From: Norana najaformis
Taxonomy: Eukaryota > Annelida > Clitellata > Crassiclitellata > Hormogastridae
DNA length: 64,000 nucleotides
NCBI GenBank assembly: GCA_964023275.1
Contig: OZ029917.1
Span: 21,438,488-21,502,487, forward strand
Direction: 5' to 3'
Positions within the stretch are counted from its first letter, which is position 1; each line of letters begins with the position of its first letter. Of this stretch, positions 39,815 through 51,492 are shown one piece after another. The notes beneath the pieces were generated by a model. That model worked only from the letters and a program-made list of their open reading frames with translations. It had not been told where the DNA came from and made no database searches. Position numbers and translations under genes: made by a program.

Positions 39815-42348
39815 CATTCCCGCCGATATGGGAGGCATTGAAACAGGCTAGAAAATAATTATAATTACTCAATTATGTCATACCTAAAAATAGCATTAGC
39901 ATTGTTGCTTGTAAATTTCTGCACGTGCTGAGTCGAATTTTTTTGCAAAATAATTATATTTACTGTGCGAAAAAAGAGTTTTAAGTGATGGGAAAAGGCA
40001 TCCCGATATCGGAGGTTTTAAGACGTGTTCTCGAGGACAAGGATGACGAGATTAGCTCTTCTGACGATGAATTCGTCGGCGATTTGAAGGTCGGCAGTGA
40101 CCATCTTGTTTGGAGTCGGCCCAGTGTACGATGCGGTGACAAATCCGAAACGGAATCATGCATGTTGGACTCGGCATTGCTGAACGACGATGAGGTTGGA
40201 GAGGTAAGCGATGCAATACTGTTTTGTTTTTATTTTGTGTAAAATTCTTGATAGCTGTGATGTAAATTTTGTGATTATGTTGATTGAAAGCCTAGTGATA
40301 GTTACTGATACTCAATACTAGCAAAACTACAAAAACTACAATATGAAAATAATTTGATGGCAAAAGTGGGTGTGCCTGTTGATCAGCTGACTGGCGATAA
40401 ACGATGCTTTTTCCATTCACTCCCTTCTAATTCAGATTTATATCATTCTCCATTTCCAGGCAACATCTGCATGCGTTGAAGAGGACATCTCAGCCAACAG
40501 CTTCAGAGGTGGATCGAGTCGCTGTCAAGGTCGTGGTCGAAGTCGCAGTCGAGGTCGAAGTCAAGGTCGTGGTGGTCAATATCCAGGTGATCGTTTCCCT
40601 TCCTTCCCTTGCGCTACTGGAACACCATTCAACCAACCGATAGCAGCTTCTGACGATGGTCACTGGAACTGGCAAACAACTTTTTCCAGAAAGGACATCC
40701 CATTTACTGGAACACCAGGACCTTCGGACGCTGCCCGTCACTGCGTAACACCTGCTGATTTCTTCAAACTGTACTTTAGTGACACCTTTTTTGGCCATTT
40801 AGTTCTAGAAACTAATAAGTATGCTTAGCAATCTAGGCATGCGACACCATCCAGTATGGCTTGGGTCCCTATCACAAATCAAGAAATGACAGCATTTCTG
40901 GGCCTGCAAATTGCAATGGGGGTTGCTGACTTGCCAGAAATTCACGATTACTGGTCGACTGAACCTGCGCTTGAAATGCCGTGGTATAGGTCAGTGATGC
41001 CGCGTGATCGTTTCACACAAATCTTACGGTACTTGCGTTGCTCTGACACAACATCACGTAAACCTCGGACTGATCCTGATTATGACAAGCTACATAAAGT
41101 ACGCCCTGTTCTGACTGCTGTCCTTGAAAGTTCCTTGGCACACAACACACCAAACGAACATATTTCAATTGACGAGCAGATGATTGGTACACGGTGCAGG
41201 GTCAGCTTCATACAGTACATGCCCAACAAACCACAGAAGTTTGGGATAAAAGTATGGGCTTTAGCAGACAGTAAAAGTGGATACCTATGTAACTTTCAGG
41301 TTTATACGGGTAGGGAAATGGGTACCGCTGCGTTTGGACTATCCTATCGTGTGGTGTATGATTTGATGCAGCCCTATCTGCAGAAAGGATACAAGTTGTA
41401 CACTGACAACTTCTACACATCACCTAAGCTGGTGAAAGATCTGTTGAAAGATGATACCTATTTGACAGGAACAGTAAGATGCAACAGGAAGAACTTTCCC
41501 AAAGAGCTGGTCAGTTTGAAACTTGACAGAGGAGCTTCGGAGTTCCGACATTCTCAGGGCGTCACAGCAGTTCACTGGAAGGACAGAAGAGATGTCTATT
41601 GTCTTTCAAGTTTGCATGGCAGTGAAATTGATGTTTTACCATCAAATTCAGGAGATTGTGAGGCCAAAACGAAGCCAAGACTGATAAATGACTACAACGC
41701 TCACATGGGTGGTGTAGACCTGCATGATCAGCTGCAAGTCTATTACAGCATTGGGAGAAAGGGTATGAAGTGGTGGAAGAAGATATTCTGGAGATTATGT
41801 GAGATAGCAGTGCTGAACAGCTATGTGCTTCACAACCTTGTGCATGGGAAAAGCAGGCAGATGACACAGAAGGTGTTCAGACTGCAGCTTGCATACAGTC
41901 TCACAGCTGACTTGATTGCGCAGCGTGCAAATCCACCAGACGATGCTGTCGTGCCAGGTCCCGGTAGACGCCCTGCTCCCCTACCAAGGCTGCTTGGCAA
42001 GCACTTTCCCTCTAACAGGCATGTTAGGCAAAGGTGTAAAGTATGTGCTAAGCATAAAAATCCAGAAACTGGCAAGTATAAGGACACTAAGACTGTTACC
42101 TGTTGCGAAAAATGCAACGTTCATCTGTGCATTGGTGACTGTTTTGCAGTTTGGCATTCTAAGGCTGCTATATAAATTAACTTTTGTTCATAATAAAATG
42201 TGACTTTCATAGCCAGAAGTCTGGTGATTCAGAAAATGTATACATTATTATACTTTACTGTAACCCTTGTTGCACTGTTGTTGTTCTACCATGTGTACTG
42301 TCAAGTTATTCATTTTCGGGGAAAAAAATTCAGGCGGGAATGGGTTAA
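39815..42348 (+). mobile_element. piggyBac-type DNA transposon, nearly complete
   Basis: The transposase gene is flanked on the right by GGCGGGAATGGG directly followed by TTAA (42345-42348), the expected end and target of a piggyBac element. Reading inward from that end the terminus is CCCATTCCCGCC. On the left, CATTCCCGCC occurs at 39815-39824, 160-175 bp before the start codon, a 10-base match to the same terminus. The bases outside it do not read TTAACC, so the left outer end is mutated or replaced. A terminus of CCC followed by a CCCGCC core resembles the pgBD4 group. Confidence 0.8.
39988..42175 (+). pseudogene. piggyBac transposase (pgBD4-like), two exons, one in-frame stop
   Basis: Cut-and-paste DNA transposase of the DDE_Tnp_1_7 family. 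Exon 1 is 39988-40203 (acidic, with SSSDDEFVGD) and ends at a GTAAGC donor. Exon 2 starts at 40460 after TTTCCAG and stays in the same frame. It first encodes an Arg-Gly/Ser-Arg-rich stretch (RGRSRSRGRS), then TPADFFKLYFSD. TAG at 40826-40828 interrupts the frame between ETNKYA and the next segment. The rest, 40829-42175, is open. From the ATG at 40856 there are 439 residues. Catalytic aspartates are visible: SIDEQM (D106 of that piece), LYTDNF (D184) and GGVDLHDQ (D288, D291). The C-terminal cysteine-rich domain is intact (CKVC, CCEKC, HLCIGDC, then His). Total length would be about 642 codons. The single stop is the only break that I see, so the insertion is young, or the stop is a sequencing error, an allele or used for regulation. 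Confidence 0.9.
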
Positions 42349-42894
42349 ATCGTTCACAAGTTGCTTTTCTAGCCAAAAAAGCCGCTGGCGGATAATTTTG
42401 TTTTGCTATTTTATTTCAGCACAAGCGGTGGAATATAAACAGCATAAAGCTATCCATGCAAGTACACTGTTCTACAATAAAACAGGCCCACTAACCAACA
42501 GGAGGCTAACTGTATTGTGAAAACGAAAGGCTACTTACATTGCAGACCGAGTCACATGATATACCTGCGACCACGGAGCAGTTTGTCGTGTCGGAGGTTT
42601 CATTCATGCTTTCACCTCTGTATCAAGCATCCATCGTGTAGAGGATATAGTTTAGAGTGCAGGCAGCGGGCACCGTGAGACCGGCAGTGTCAACTGATGA
42701 CCAGCTATTTGGTCAAAAGTAGGCCTATTATGTGGACCAGGCGGGAAAGGCTCTTCACAGCCTAGGCGGGCCGTAGCCCGCATGGTTTCACAATATAGGG
42801 TGTGGAAACTTACCTTCTCAGCATAGTACCGGCAGGTTGAATATACCAGAAGCTGTAACATTGCAGTAAAAGTTAACTTTTAATTAAACTATTA

Positions 42895-43380
42895 TAAACT
42901 ATAAGCCCAAATTTAAAAAAAATCCTAAATTGAACAGGAAGCCAATGCAGAGATTTAAGCACAAGTTATTATACTCACATTTTGACGTATTAGTTATGGC
43001 TTTAGCCAAGGAGTCCTGAACTCTTTGGAGTGTCTGCATGTTTGACTTTGTAATACCAACAAGAAGTGAGTTACAGTAGTCAAGATGACAGGAGACCAAT
43101 GCATTTGCCAAAATTATCCTTGAAGACATGGGCACACAATGCCTAATTCCGCAAATGTCACGAATATACATGTATGATGACTTGCAGACAGCACTTACAT
43201 AGCTGGTCTGACAGCAGATTCAGAAACAACGCCCAAATCACGAGCAGCATCAGCCAACTCAACAAGTGAGTCACCCAGTTTAAAAAATATAAGCCATTCA
43301 AACTTCTCAAGTTGCAGTGAGTGCCCAGTAGTAGAAATTCAGTCTTTGACGGGTTAAGGAGGAAGATCCCTTATGCAATG
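42895..43380 (-). mobile_element. LINE fragment (CR1/L2-like RT), decayed
   Basis: The minus strand reads YIRDICGIRHCVPMSSRIIL, ANALVSCHLDYCNSLLVGI and LQRVQDSLAKAITNTSK, the same conserved segment as at 34.9 kb. The upstream part survives only as scattered motifs in shifting frames. Confidence 0.75.
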
Positions 43381-43524
43381 AGAAACTGATAATTATGCGA
43401 TGTGATAAATAAAACCGTCTCGGCATATAATAAAATATCTCATTGAGAATTAGTGCCATCGCAAACAACTGCAACAGAAACTAAATGCCTAGCTTGGCCG
43501 CTGATGTCACCGACGTTAGTAGTG

Positions 43525-43635
43525 GTTTAGTACTGTGGAATGCCAATACAGACACACTGAAGTTAAGCAATGCTGGATACAGTTAGTACTTGGGTGGGTG
43601 AACATCCATGGAACACCATGCCATATGGGCCTACT
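43525..43635 (+). mobile_element. 5S rRNA-derived SINE or 5S pseudogene
   Basis: CACTGAAGTTAAGCAATGCTGG, split here by text, covers the 5S A-box region (GAAGTTAAGCA...GCTGG), and GTTAGTACTTGGGTGGGTGA matches the 5S C box. The end CATGGAACACCATG resembles the 5S 3' arm. The 5' third is shortened, so it is not a functional 5S gene. 5S-headed SINEs (SINE3 type) are known in animals, but I see no clear non-5S body. A possibly related piece with CTGCCAATTTCAGACACACT lies near 44461. Confidence 0.65.
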
Positions 43636-43969
43636 CAACTGAATCACTCCTTCTATAATTTGCACCGTTAAATAAACACCAACACAAGTTGGTATTGATT
43701 TACCAAATTACCAATACCGATTTATGTTTTAAAAAATGTATTCTGTTGTATGACTGCTGCAGTTGCGTTTATGCTTCGGGCTTTCTACCAGAAGATCATC
43801 AAATTTAGGGGCCACACTTGCAGGGTCTCCAAAGACACATAAGAAGCATGTTACCTTATTTGTTGAATGGCAACAGTAGTAGTTCATTAGAAACTTGTAC
43901 ACATTTTACATCTAGAGTAAGTCAAAACGTTAATAACCAAAACTGTTAGTTGACAGCATCGATCGTGAA

Positions 43970-44225
43970 GATGAATCACATGTCCAAACCAAAATGCAGC
44001 GTTTAGAAAACAAACAACCAAGTGCACACAGTTGAACATTAACAGTTTGTGGTAAAATGTGCAGCAATAGCAGAGTATAATCTGCAACAGATTGCATCAT
44101 AAAGAAAAATCACATGTTCAAACCAAAATGCAGCATTTACAAAACGAACAGCCACATATAGACAGTTGTACAATAAAAACTGTGGCAAAATGTACAGTAA
44201 TAACAGAGTATTCTGTTGTTTGACG
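43970..44225. repeat. Tandem duplication, two ~133-bp units
   Basis: AATCACATGTCCAAACCAAA near 43976 and AATCACATGTTCAAACCAAA near 44109 begin two similar units that share ATGCAGC-TTTA-AAAAC, ACAGTTG and TGTGG-AAAATGT. Divergence is moderate, so the duplication is older than the one at 9.3 kb. Confidence 0.8.
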
Positions 44226-44349
44226 GCCACAGCAGGTTAACGAATCTACAACCAATCTTAATAACTTATTGTCCAGATGTACTGCTTTAGATGTTACACA
44301 AATAAACAGATAACATTGCGAGTGAAGATTTACAGAATGAAAGTCAAAG

Positions 44350-47300
44350 TTCAAGCAAGGTACATGGCACTCGGGTTGAGGTCAGTGGTTTTGGCTGAAG
44401 CACAGACACAACAACTCAGCTTGACAGCTTTTCTGGGTTGCACGGTTTACCACTGAACTGCCAATTTCAGACACACTAGATTCTGAACCCTAATCACAGT
44501 AGTTACAGGCCAGCATAACGCTACTTGCAACTATAGACTCCACTGCCTTTGGATGAAGAAACAGATGCACTACAACTGTTGACTTTAAATGTGTTGTGAA
44601 CTTAGGCACCTAAACTCAGCATGGCACGTCACAACCAAGTATGGCGCACTATTAAATTCTTTTGGTGCAGTGTGCGATTCAACAGTTTAAAACCAAAAGC
44701 AGGGCATCCACTTAAGAAATTTCGCCAAATTTAATATAATTTATCTGTTTTAATCAGCAGTAGCTGTTGCCTGAAACAGGACAGAACTGACTTACAAACG
44801 CAAACATACGTACAGGACATCACTTGCCCTGTTAAAGACTCGCTGTTATTAAATAAAAAAATCATCGTGATGTTTGATTTAATTGTTATCTTTAATCACT
44901 TGTACAAGGAACAGATAAGTGAAATTGTATCATCAGGAAATGAAAACAGTTAAAGTGGAAAACAATTAACATGAAACCGTTTAACATGAAATATTGATTA
45001 ACACGAAAAGGAGGCTCAATCCATTCCAGCATCAGTGGTTTCCAATGTAATTTAGTTCCTTTATCACAAAACTGATACCATGAAAATATCACTAAACAAA
45101 GAAAAATCTGTCAGTCCCGCGCAAGTAAATGCAATATAAACCTTGCAATGATGATTTATTTTCAACACCTGGCTCCACTCAACCGAAGCGAAATGGCTGT
45201 ATTTTGTTTCAAGTTGCATTTTCAGGCTTGTGTGATGGCGGCAGCTAAGACATTCATTACAGTGCTTTGATATTTTGATGTATACTATTTATAACCTTGC
45301 CAGCTCACAGCATCAGTGACAAGCTTTCCATTTGCGGGAAAATACTTTTAGCGCAGACGTAACATTTATAATTTATACAAATGATGTAGACGGTGGTAGA
45401 TATTTGCTACCTGTTGTGGCCAAAGTCATTATGAATCTGGGCTCCAAGATAATCGAACTCTTTGTTATGCTTCATCTCTCTAAGCATGGCAATGTTATCA
45501 GCATAGGATTTAAACTGTTATTAGCTTCGATTTTTGAAGTAGTATTTTAAAATTTGTATAAGTTACCTTTTATTATCATTTAAAATTACCACACAGGGAA
45601 GAATTAAATGAACTTCTGGAGTCCTGTGCAATTTGAGTACGTGTACTCCATTAGTAGTGCTACCATTTACAGTACCTGCATAGCTGAAAATTTATAATTG
45701 GGAATTTAAAACATGGTTAAGACAAAATTTGGTTAACATGAATTGTTCACACTAGTCGTCTGCATTTCATGTTACATGATTTGCAATGCATTAATCTTTA
45801 TGACCTTCTTAGCATTAGTCTATTGTGATTTGATCAACTACATGTAAATATGTTTGAATTCTGTGCCTTATAAATTCCTCAGTTCAAGTAAATCACTCAG
45901 TTTTACAAAACAGACAAAAGACATCATATCAATTTATCAAAATTCTTGTACTTGTATTCTACATCAGATCATACATAAGACAACTGAACGACAACTAACA
46001 GCTCACAGAAATTTCACATTAGGAAAGAAGCTGCTGATGAGCAACTAGTTTTGGACTAAAGATATGCCATAATATAGAAACACTACCCCAAACTTCTTTC
46101 TAGTAAGCAGATATTTATATCATATTTACTTATGAATTCAGCTCAAAAGCATTTCTTCTTGATCTGTACAAATTTATATGTTAAGAATTCTGTTTATGTA
46201 CTTCAAAGTAAGCTATGAGGCTTCTTAGAAAGTATAATCTTTATGAACTGATTTCAGCAATGTCTCAAGTCGGCACAAAATATGAACGAATGAAAAATGA
46301 ATCATGACGTCTTATTTATGGCCCCCACTGCCACAACAGTCTCTCTCTCTCAGTCTCTTACATTAAGATCATGCTTATTTTCAACGATAAACTTGATAAT
46401 AACTGAGCCATCTATGCTTTCATTTCACAGCATTCTTTATGTGCTTTCATTTCATCGCTTTCCTTAATTGTAGATGTTCTACAGCTGTTCGATTATTTTA
46501 CATAATATCAAATTACGACAGTTTTACAAAACCAATTCTGAAATCAAATGCAAAAACCTGTTCAAACACCAGCCGAATTACATACTAATAACAAATTTGA
46601 TTGTTCTGCTTCTTCAAAATCCTTTTAACACAGCAGAGGACAACACTTAAGACATCCAGTTTCATAGATGAGATTAATATATCAAACTGGAAGTTCAAAA
46701 CAATCAAACCGACTTACTCATTTATGTAAGATATACCACACCCACGCTTCCTGAGGTCATCATCATTCCAAAATATCAAATGCTCGAAAATGGTTGCAGT
46801 GTGATCTTACATTGTCAAATGGCAAGTGATGATGTTATTGATAAAAACATCAATAGAAATTGTTTATTCAGAGGGAGTTCAAATAACTGCTGGGGGTCAA
46901 CTTTGCCTGCTTTTCCAGTTCTAAATCAAGACCACATGGGTTTCCAATTCGACTTCAGAGATAATATCAAAGTAACTTTAAAAGCAATTATTAAACTCCA
47001 GCTGATACAGTAGAGATGTATAATGTAATCGTTAACCTTTCCTTTGAATCAGTGAACTGATAACTCAATCAAACAAGACTTTTCTCATTTCAAGCAAATC
47101 AATCCACCAATAAACCCCTTTCTGTTGCACAATCCCTTCCTGGAGTGCTTCAGGTGTTAACTGCAACTTCAACAATGACCACTTCAACCTGTAAAAGATC
47201 ATAGTAAATCTATCTCTTCACCTTTTTGGACCATGTTAGGTAGCCCCGAAGACAGATGGACCGCTACAGAAGGGAAATTTGCCTGCATAAACTTATCACA

Positions 47301-48470
47301 GTCAGTTCCATTTGATGGTAAAATGCTAGTAGTGTTAAGGATCAGTACATTACTTCTTCATGTACAGCCATTCAATGTAATTCAACAATGACATTTTACA
47401 CAGCATCTTTGTACTTCCAGTTAGACCATACCCTGGCTACCAATTCTTTTTTGTTTGCATCTGGACATGTCTATATTTGTACAGTGCCTGCTAAGAACTT
47501 CTCTGAGGCACTTCTCAGCCGAAATAATATTACTTCCATTTTGAGACTCTGGACCATACTGTGCCAAGGATGGACACTGACACCATGCCAAACAAAACAC
47601 TTCCAGCTCATGGTTACACTCACAAAGTTCAAAAGTCAAGAGCAAAACACTGGAAATCAATCACACACAGGTCTGCATTGCAAGGAGATTCCACAGACAT
47701 CTGCTGAGACCAAGCATTTATCGTCCACCAAGAACATGTCTATAATGGAAAGTCATTGCTGACCAGAAGACCTTGAATTGATTTTGCAAAATTGAATTGA
47801 ATTGTTGAACCTACAGTATGCATCACAGCTAAAGGTGTTAGCAAGAAGTGAACAGAATAACAACCACTACTGCAAAAACACACAGGCAGCCTTGAAAGTT
47901 AACTCTAAAATGTGGATCTGAACAAAAAGAAACTCCAAACTGTCCAGCAAATACCAAAAAGTACAATTATGCACATCCAAATAAACCTAGAGAATAACGG
48001 CAAACTATACACATCACTATAATTCTTGTTCATACAAAGCAGCATACAATTCAAAACTTGATTATACTGCCAAGAATTATATTATCATTAATTTAGTCTT
48101 TTTAATAAATTATCAACTACTCCAAAACAAGTGCAAAACACAACATCAGTCTTTTCTACTGAGTTCTAAGTGAAGACCCTGTAACAAAAAGCTACATTTT
48201 GAATCACTAATCCTACACATCTGTCAACCTCAGAAACTAAACTGCAGATTCAGTGCACCTGAAAAACAGGTGTACCAAAAAACATAAAAAGAGTCCACTA
48301 GTGACTAAACAAGACTTGGAAAGAGGACATAAATCCACTGTAATAAATACTAATGATAAAATAATAATATTCACATAACAACTGTAATCATATATAAATC
48401 CTAGTAATAAAGAGAATTAATAAACCAAAACTTATATTGCTGGTTATTAATTCTCTGTGTAACAACCAAA
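44350..48470. other. Stretch without a recognised gene
   Basis: AT-rich sequence. The longest open runs (for example 47388-47762, 124 codons on the plus strand) have no recognisable motifs, biased composition or splice context, and I do not support them as genes. Confidence 0.5.
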
Positions 48471-48474
48471 GGCA

Positions 48475-48640
48475 AATTTTTTGTATAAAAGTGCCTCTGA
48501 CACCAAGTAGTAGAAGTTGGTACCAGTATAGGCTGGGAAGTAATCGTCAAGTTTTTTGGTGCACTGGCCCCATATCCAGGACCTTGGGATTCATCCATTG
48601 CAGGTTCAGAGGCCAAAGAGTAGCTTGACATTACATACCA
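48475..48640 (+). mobile_element. SINE family 2 fragment (3' part)
   Basis: GGTACCAGTATAGGCTGGGA, AGTAATCGTCAAG and GGACCTTGGGATTCATCCAT match the 3' half of the element at 54435-54665, in the same orientation. Confidence 0.65.
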
Positions 48641-49844
48641 GGGACATGGCAGCTTTACTTTTTTTGTAACTGATAAGCAAGGTGTAGTTAAATTAATAAA
48701 CAGCTAGCAATATGAATAAAATCAACAATAAAAATACCATAACAATACAAATAAAATTACAGAAATTTCCATGAATACGAAGAAGAAAACCAACAAAACA
48801 GAAAAATCTGTGTCTCAGAACTGCTTTATAATAGAAATTGATTGAAGTGACTAATGACACAATGACATGGCTTAAACTTGAGTTACTCCATTCATTTGCA
48901 GTTTCTAGCAAAATATTTCTCTTCTCAGGATGTAACATAAAAGAATGCTCATGCACCACTTCTTTTACGCTTCCCTCACCACTGCGATAAATAATCAATA
49001 TCAGTAATTTACGTGATGCACGTTAAACAGGCAAAACACGCATTGGGATGCCTAGGTAAGCAACACGAGATGTATCCGATGCAAAGAAAGATTGGCCACT
49101 AAATGACCACAGTGGAAAAATAGAGCAGCATTGTTTATTCAGAGCGTCTTGGAATCATAAACATGACCAGCAAAAGAGACAAATTTTAGGTTTGGCAGAA
49201 GTTAGATCATAAATACAGATGTCAAAGATAAGGTTTTGCAGAAGTACTTTGGATCTTTGTTTTAGTTTTCACCTCATACAATAAATGTTGTACATGCACG
49301 CACTCACACTCGCGGCTGCTTCCATGAATGTACATCTAAGAAGGTTTGTATCAGTATAGTCATATTTCTTCATGTATAATATTACAAAAATATATTATGA
49401 ATACCAGATTTAAACAGCCAGAGCCAGCTGAAAGGTGATGTGGGATGACCAATTATTTCCCTTCTGCATCCTTACGCTACAGCCATATAGAGATAAGGAA
49501 GGTGAGGTATGGCAAAGTATCCGTAATCACTCTTTTTACACACATTTTTAAACACAAAAGCAGTTCTTGGAGGATGCACCTAGGGTTGAAAGATTTTTCA
49601 GCTTAAGACTGACCAACAGTTCAATAACGGGAAGACCTTTTCTTACAGTTACATGGCTTGAAAACAAACTCCTAATTTCATGACACACCAGGATTAGAAG
49701 TCCAGACACATAGGTCAAACGTATAATTAATCTGCTAGCACTGGTGCGATACGGGTATCAGCTGACTGAAAAATACCATACTGGTTCTATGACCAGATTT
49801 ACACCCAGCAGGTCATGATGTCAACAACTGTGTCACATTACAAC

Positions 49845-50455
49845 CATCCACACTTTCATTCAGTCCTACCTCAACTGCTATCACCTTGGTCAACAATTTC
49901 ATAGTCTCCAGGGTTGATTATTGTAACAGCCTGCTGGCAGGTCTGCCAACTTGTCAGCTGGAGTGGATGCAGTCTGTGCTAAACTTGACTGCCTGTTTCA
50001 TCTGTGACCAGACACCATCCAAACATGTCACTAATCTACTGCTTGACAACCCTGGCAATGGTTGTGTGTTCCTCAGCGGATCACTTAAGAACTGCCTAAT
50101 CAATTATAAGGCACTGAATGGCCTTTATCCTGGACTACATTTTGGACTACTGCATTCAGGAAAGACACAACCAGAACAGATGTTGCCTCAGGTCCTCATC
50201 GAGGAATCAACTGCATATCTTATGGTCCTCTATGACGTATGGTGAATGTTCCTTCTCAGGCGCTGGACCCACCATGTGGAAGTCTTCCCGACCTTGTGAA
50301 GAATGCACCATCTCGGGACACATTCAATTCATGGCTTGAGACCTGTCTTTTTCATATGTCTGTCACTGATTTTTTTATTTGAACTCAGTTACAGCACCCT
50401 TTTCTGGTTTGGCCGTGCTGTGTTGCTATATAACTCATCTTATTATTATTATTGT
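49845..50455 (+). mobile_element. LINE fragment (same family as 4.25 kb)
   Basis: The plus strand reads FIVSRVDYCNSLLAGLPTCQ, LEWMQSVLNLTA, TPSKHVTNLLLDNPGN and YKALNGLYPGL. The 3' end, GCTATATAACTCATC followed by TTATTA repeats, parallels the end of the 4.25-kb copy. It is 5'-truncated with a frame break in the C-terminal part. Confidence 0.8.
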
Positions 50456-51492
50456 TAACAGTTATCAGCAAACAAGATGAAGCAATAAGTTACCAAAACA
50501 ACAGATAAACACCTCGAAAAGGCCTTCAAACTAGTCTATAAATACACATCTATATATTTATACACATACATAAATACATATGCATAACATTACTACTAAA
50601 TTATTTTACATATGACACAATACCAAGATGCTAAACTTATAATATTCATGTACACAAATGTAAGTACATAAACACAATAAGCAGAAACTGGTATTAAACA
50701 CATATTGCAAAATGCACTGTAAACCCTCCAGTGCGTATACATTTTAACATGACAGCAAATTTATGCATCCTCCATTTTTTCCATTCAAGAAAGAATAATC
50801 AGACGTCATTTCGAACCTCACAGTTGCAAAACTTGACAGAATAATCTGGGTTTCAGCTCAGCTGCAGAGAAGTGAAGCTTACAATTACAAGCTATTCAGT
50901 GCTCATGTATAATAAATTCATTATAAGTTTAACTGTCACCATGATTAAAACTTATTCTCATTGGGATAAGTACAAATGATTCCTATGATCAACTGCAGTT
51001 ATTGGAGACCTTCTATTGTTCTTAAATAACAATGCCTTCATGATTTGGTGTCAGTATTTTCTGGCACTGTCAATTTCCCCCACAGAAAGTCAGTCATGGT
51101 TGCCATACAAATGTAACAGTTAAAAGTGTAACAATTATATTTACCATCATGGGATATAACTGTATGCAATCATCGTTGTAAAGCATAAGAACTTGCAGAA
51201 ATGACAAGTTAATATTAAAAGAATAACACACACAGAGTTGTCAGGATTCACAAGTTAACAAGTAACAAGCAAATGATTCCTACATTAGCATCTGTAGAAT
51301 TATAAGTACAGGATTTAACTTCAACATGACAGAACCTGTAGGAAACAATAGGTTTGGAAATCTGGCTACAAAACTGGAAGACTGTATTGAAAATGTATCA
51401 AAAGCAGAATTTCAAGCAAAAGATCTATGTTATCCATAAATACAAAATGACCTATAAAGAAAAGTTTGACTATTATCATCCGCTTCTGCTGG
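50456..51492. other. Downstream flank / probable 3' UTR of the NAK-family kinase gene
   Basis: AT-rich sequence immediately past the kinase stop codon on the minus strand. No exon or other gene is seen. The extent of the 3' UTR cannot be fixed from sequence alone. Confidence 0.35.

Noticed and set aside
41208-42117. Minus-strand open frames inside the transposase gene
   Set aside because: Antisense shadows of a well-supported plus-strand transposase.
47388-47762. 124-codon plus-strand open frame
   Set aside because: No family resemblance and no splice or start context, in an AT-rich stretch where an open run of this length can occur by chance.
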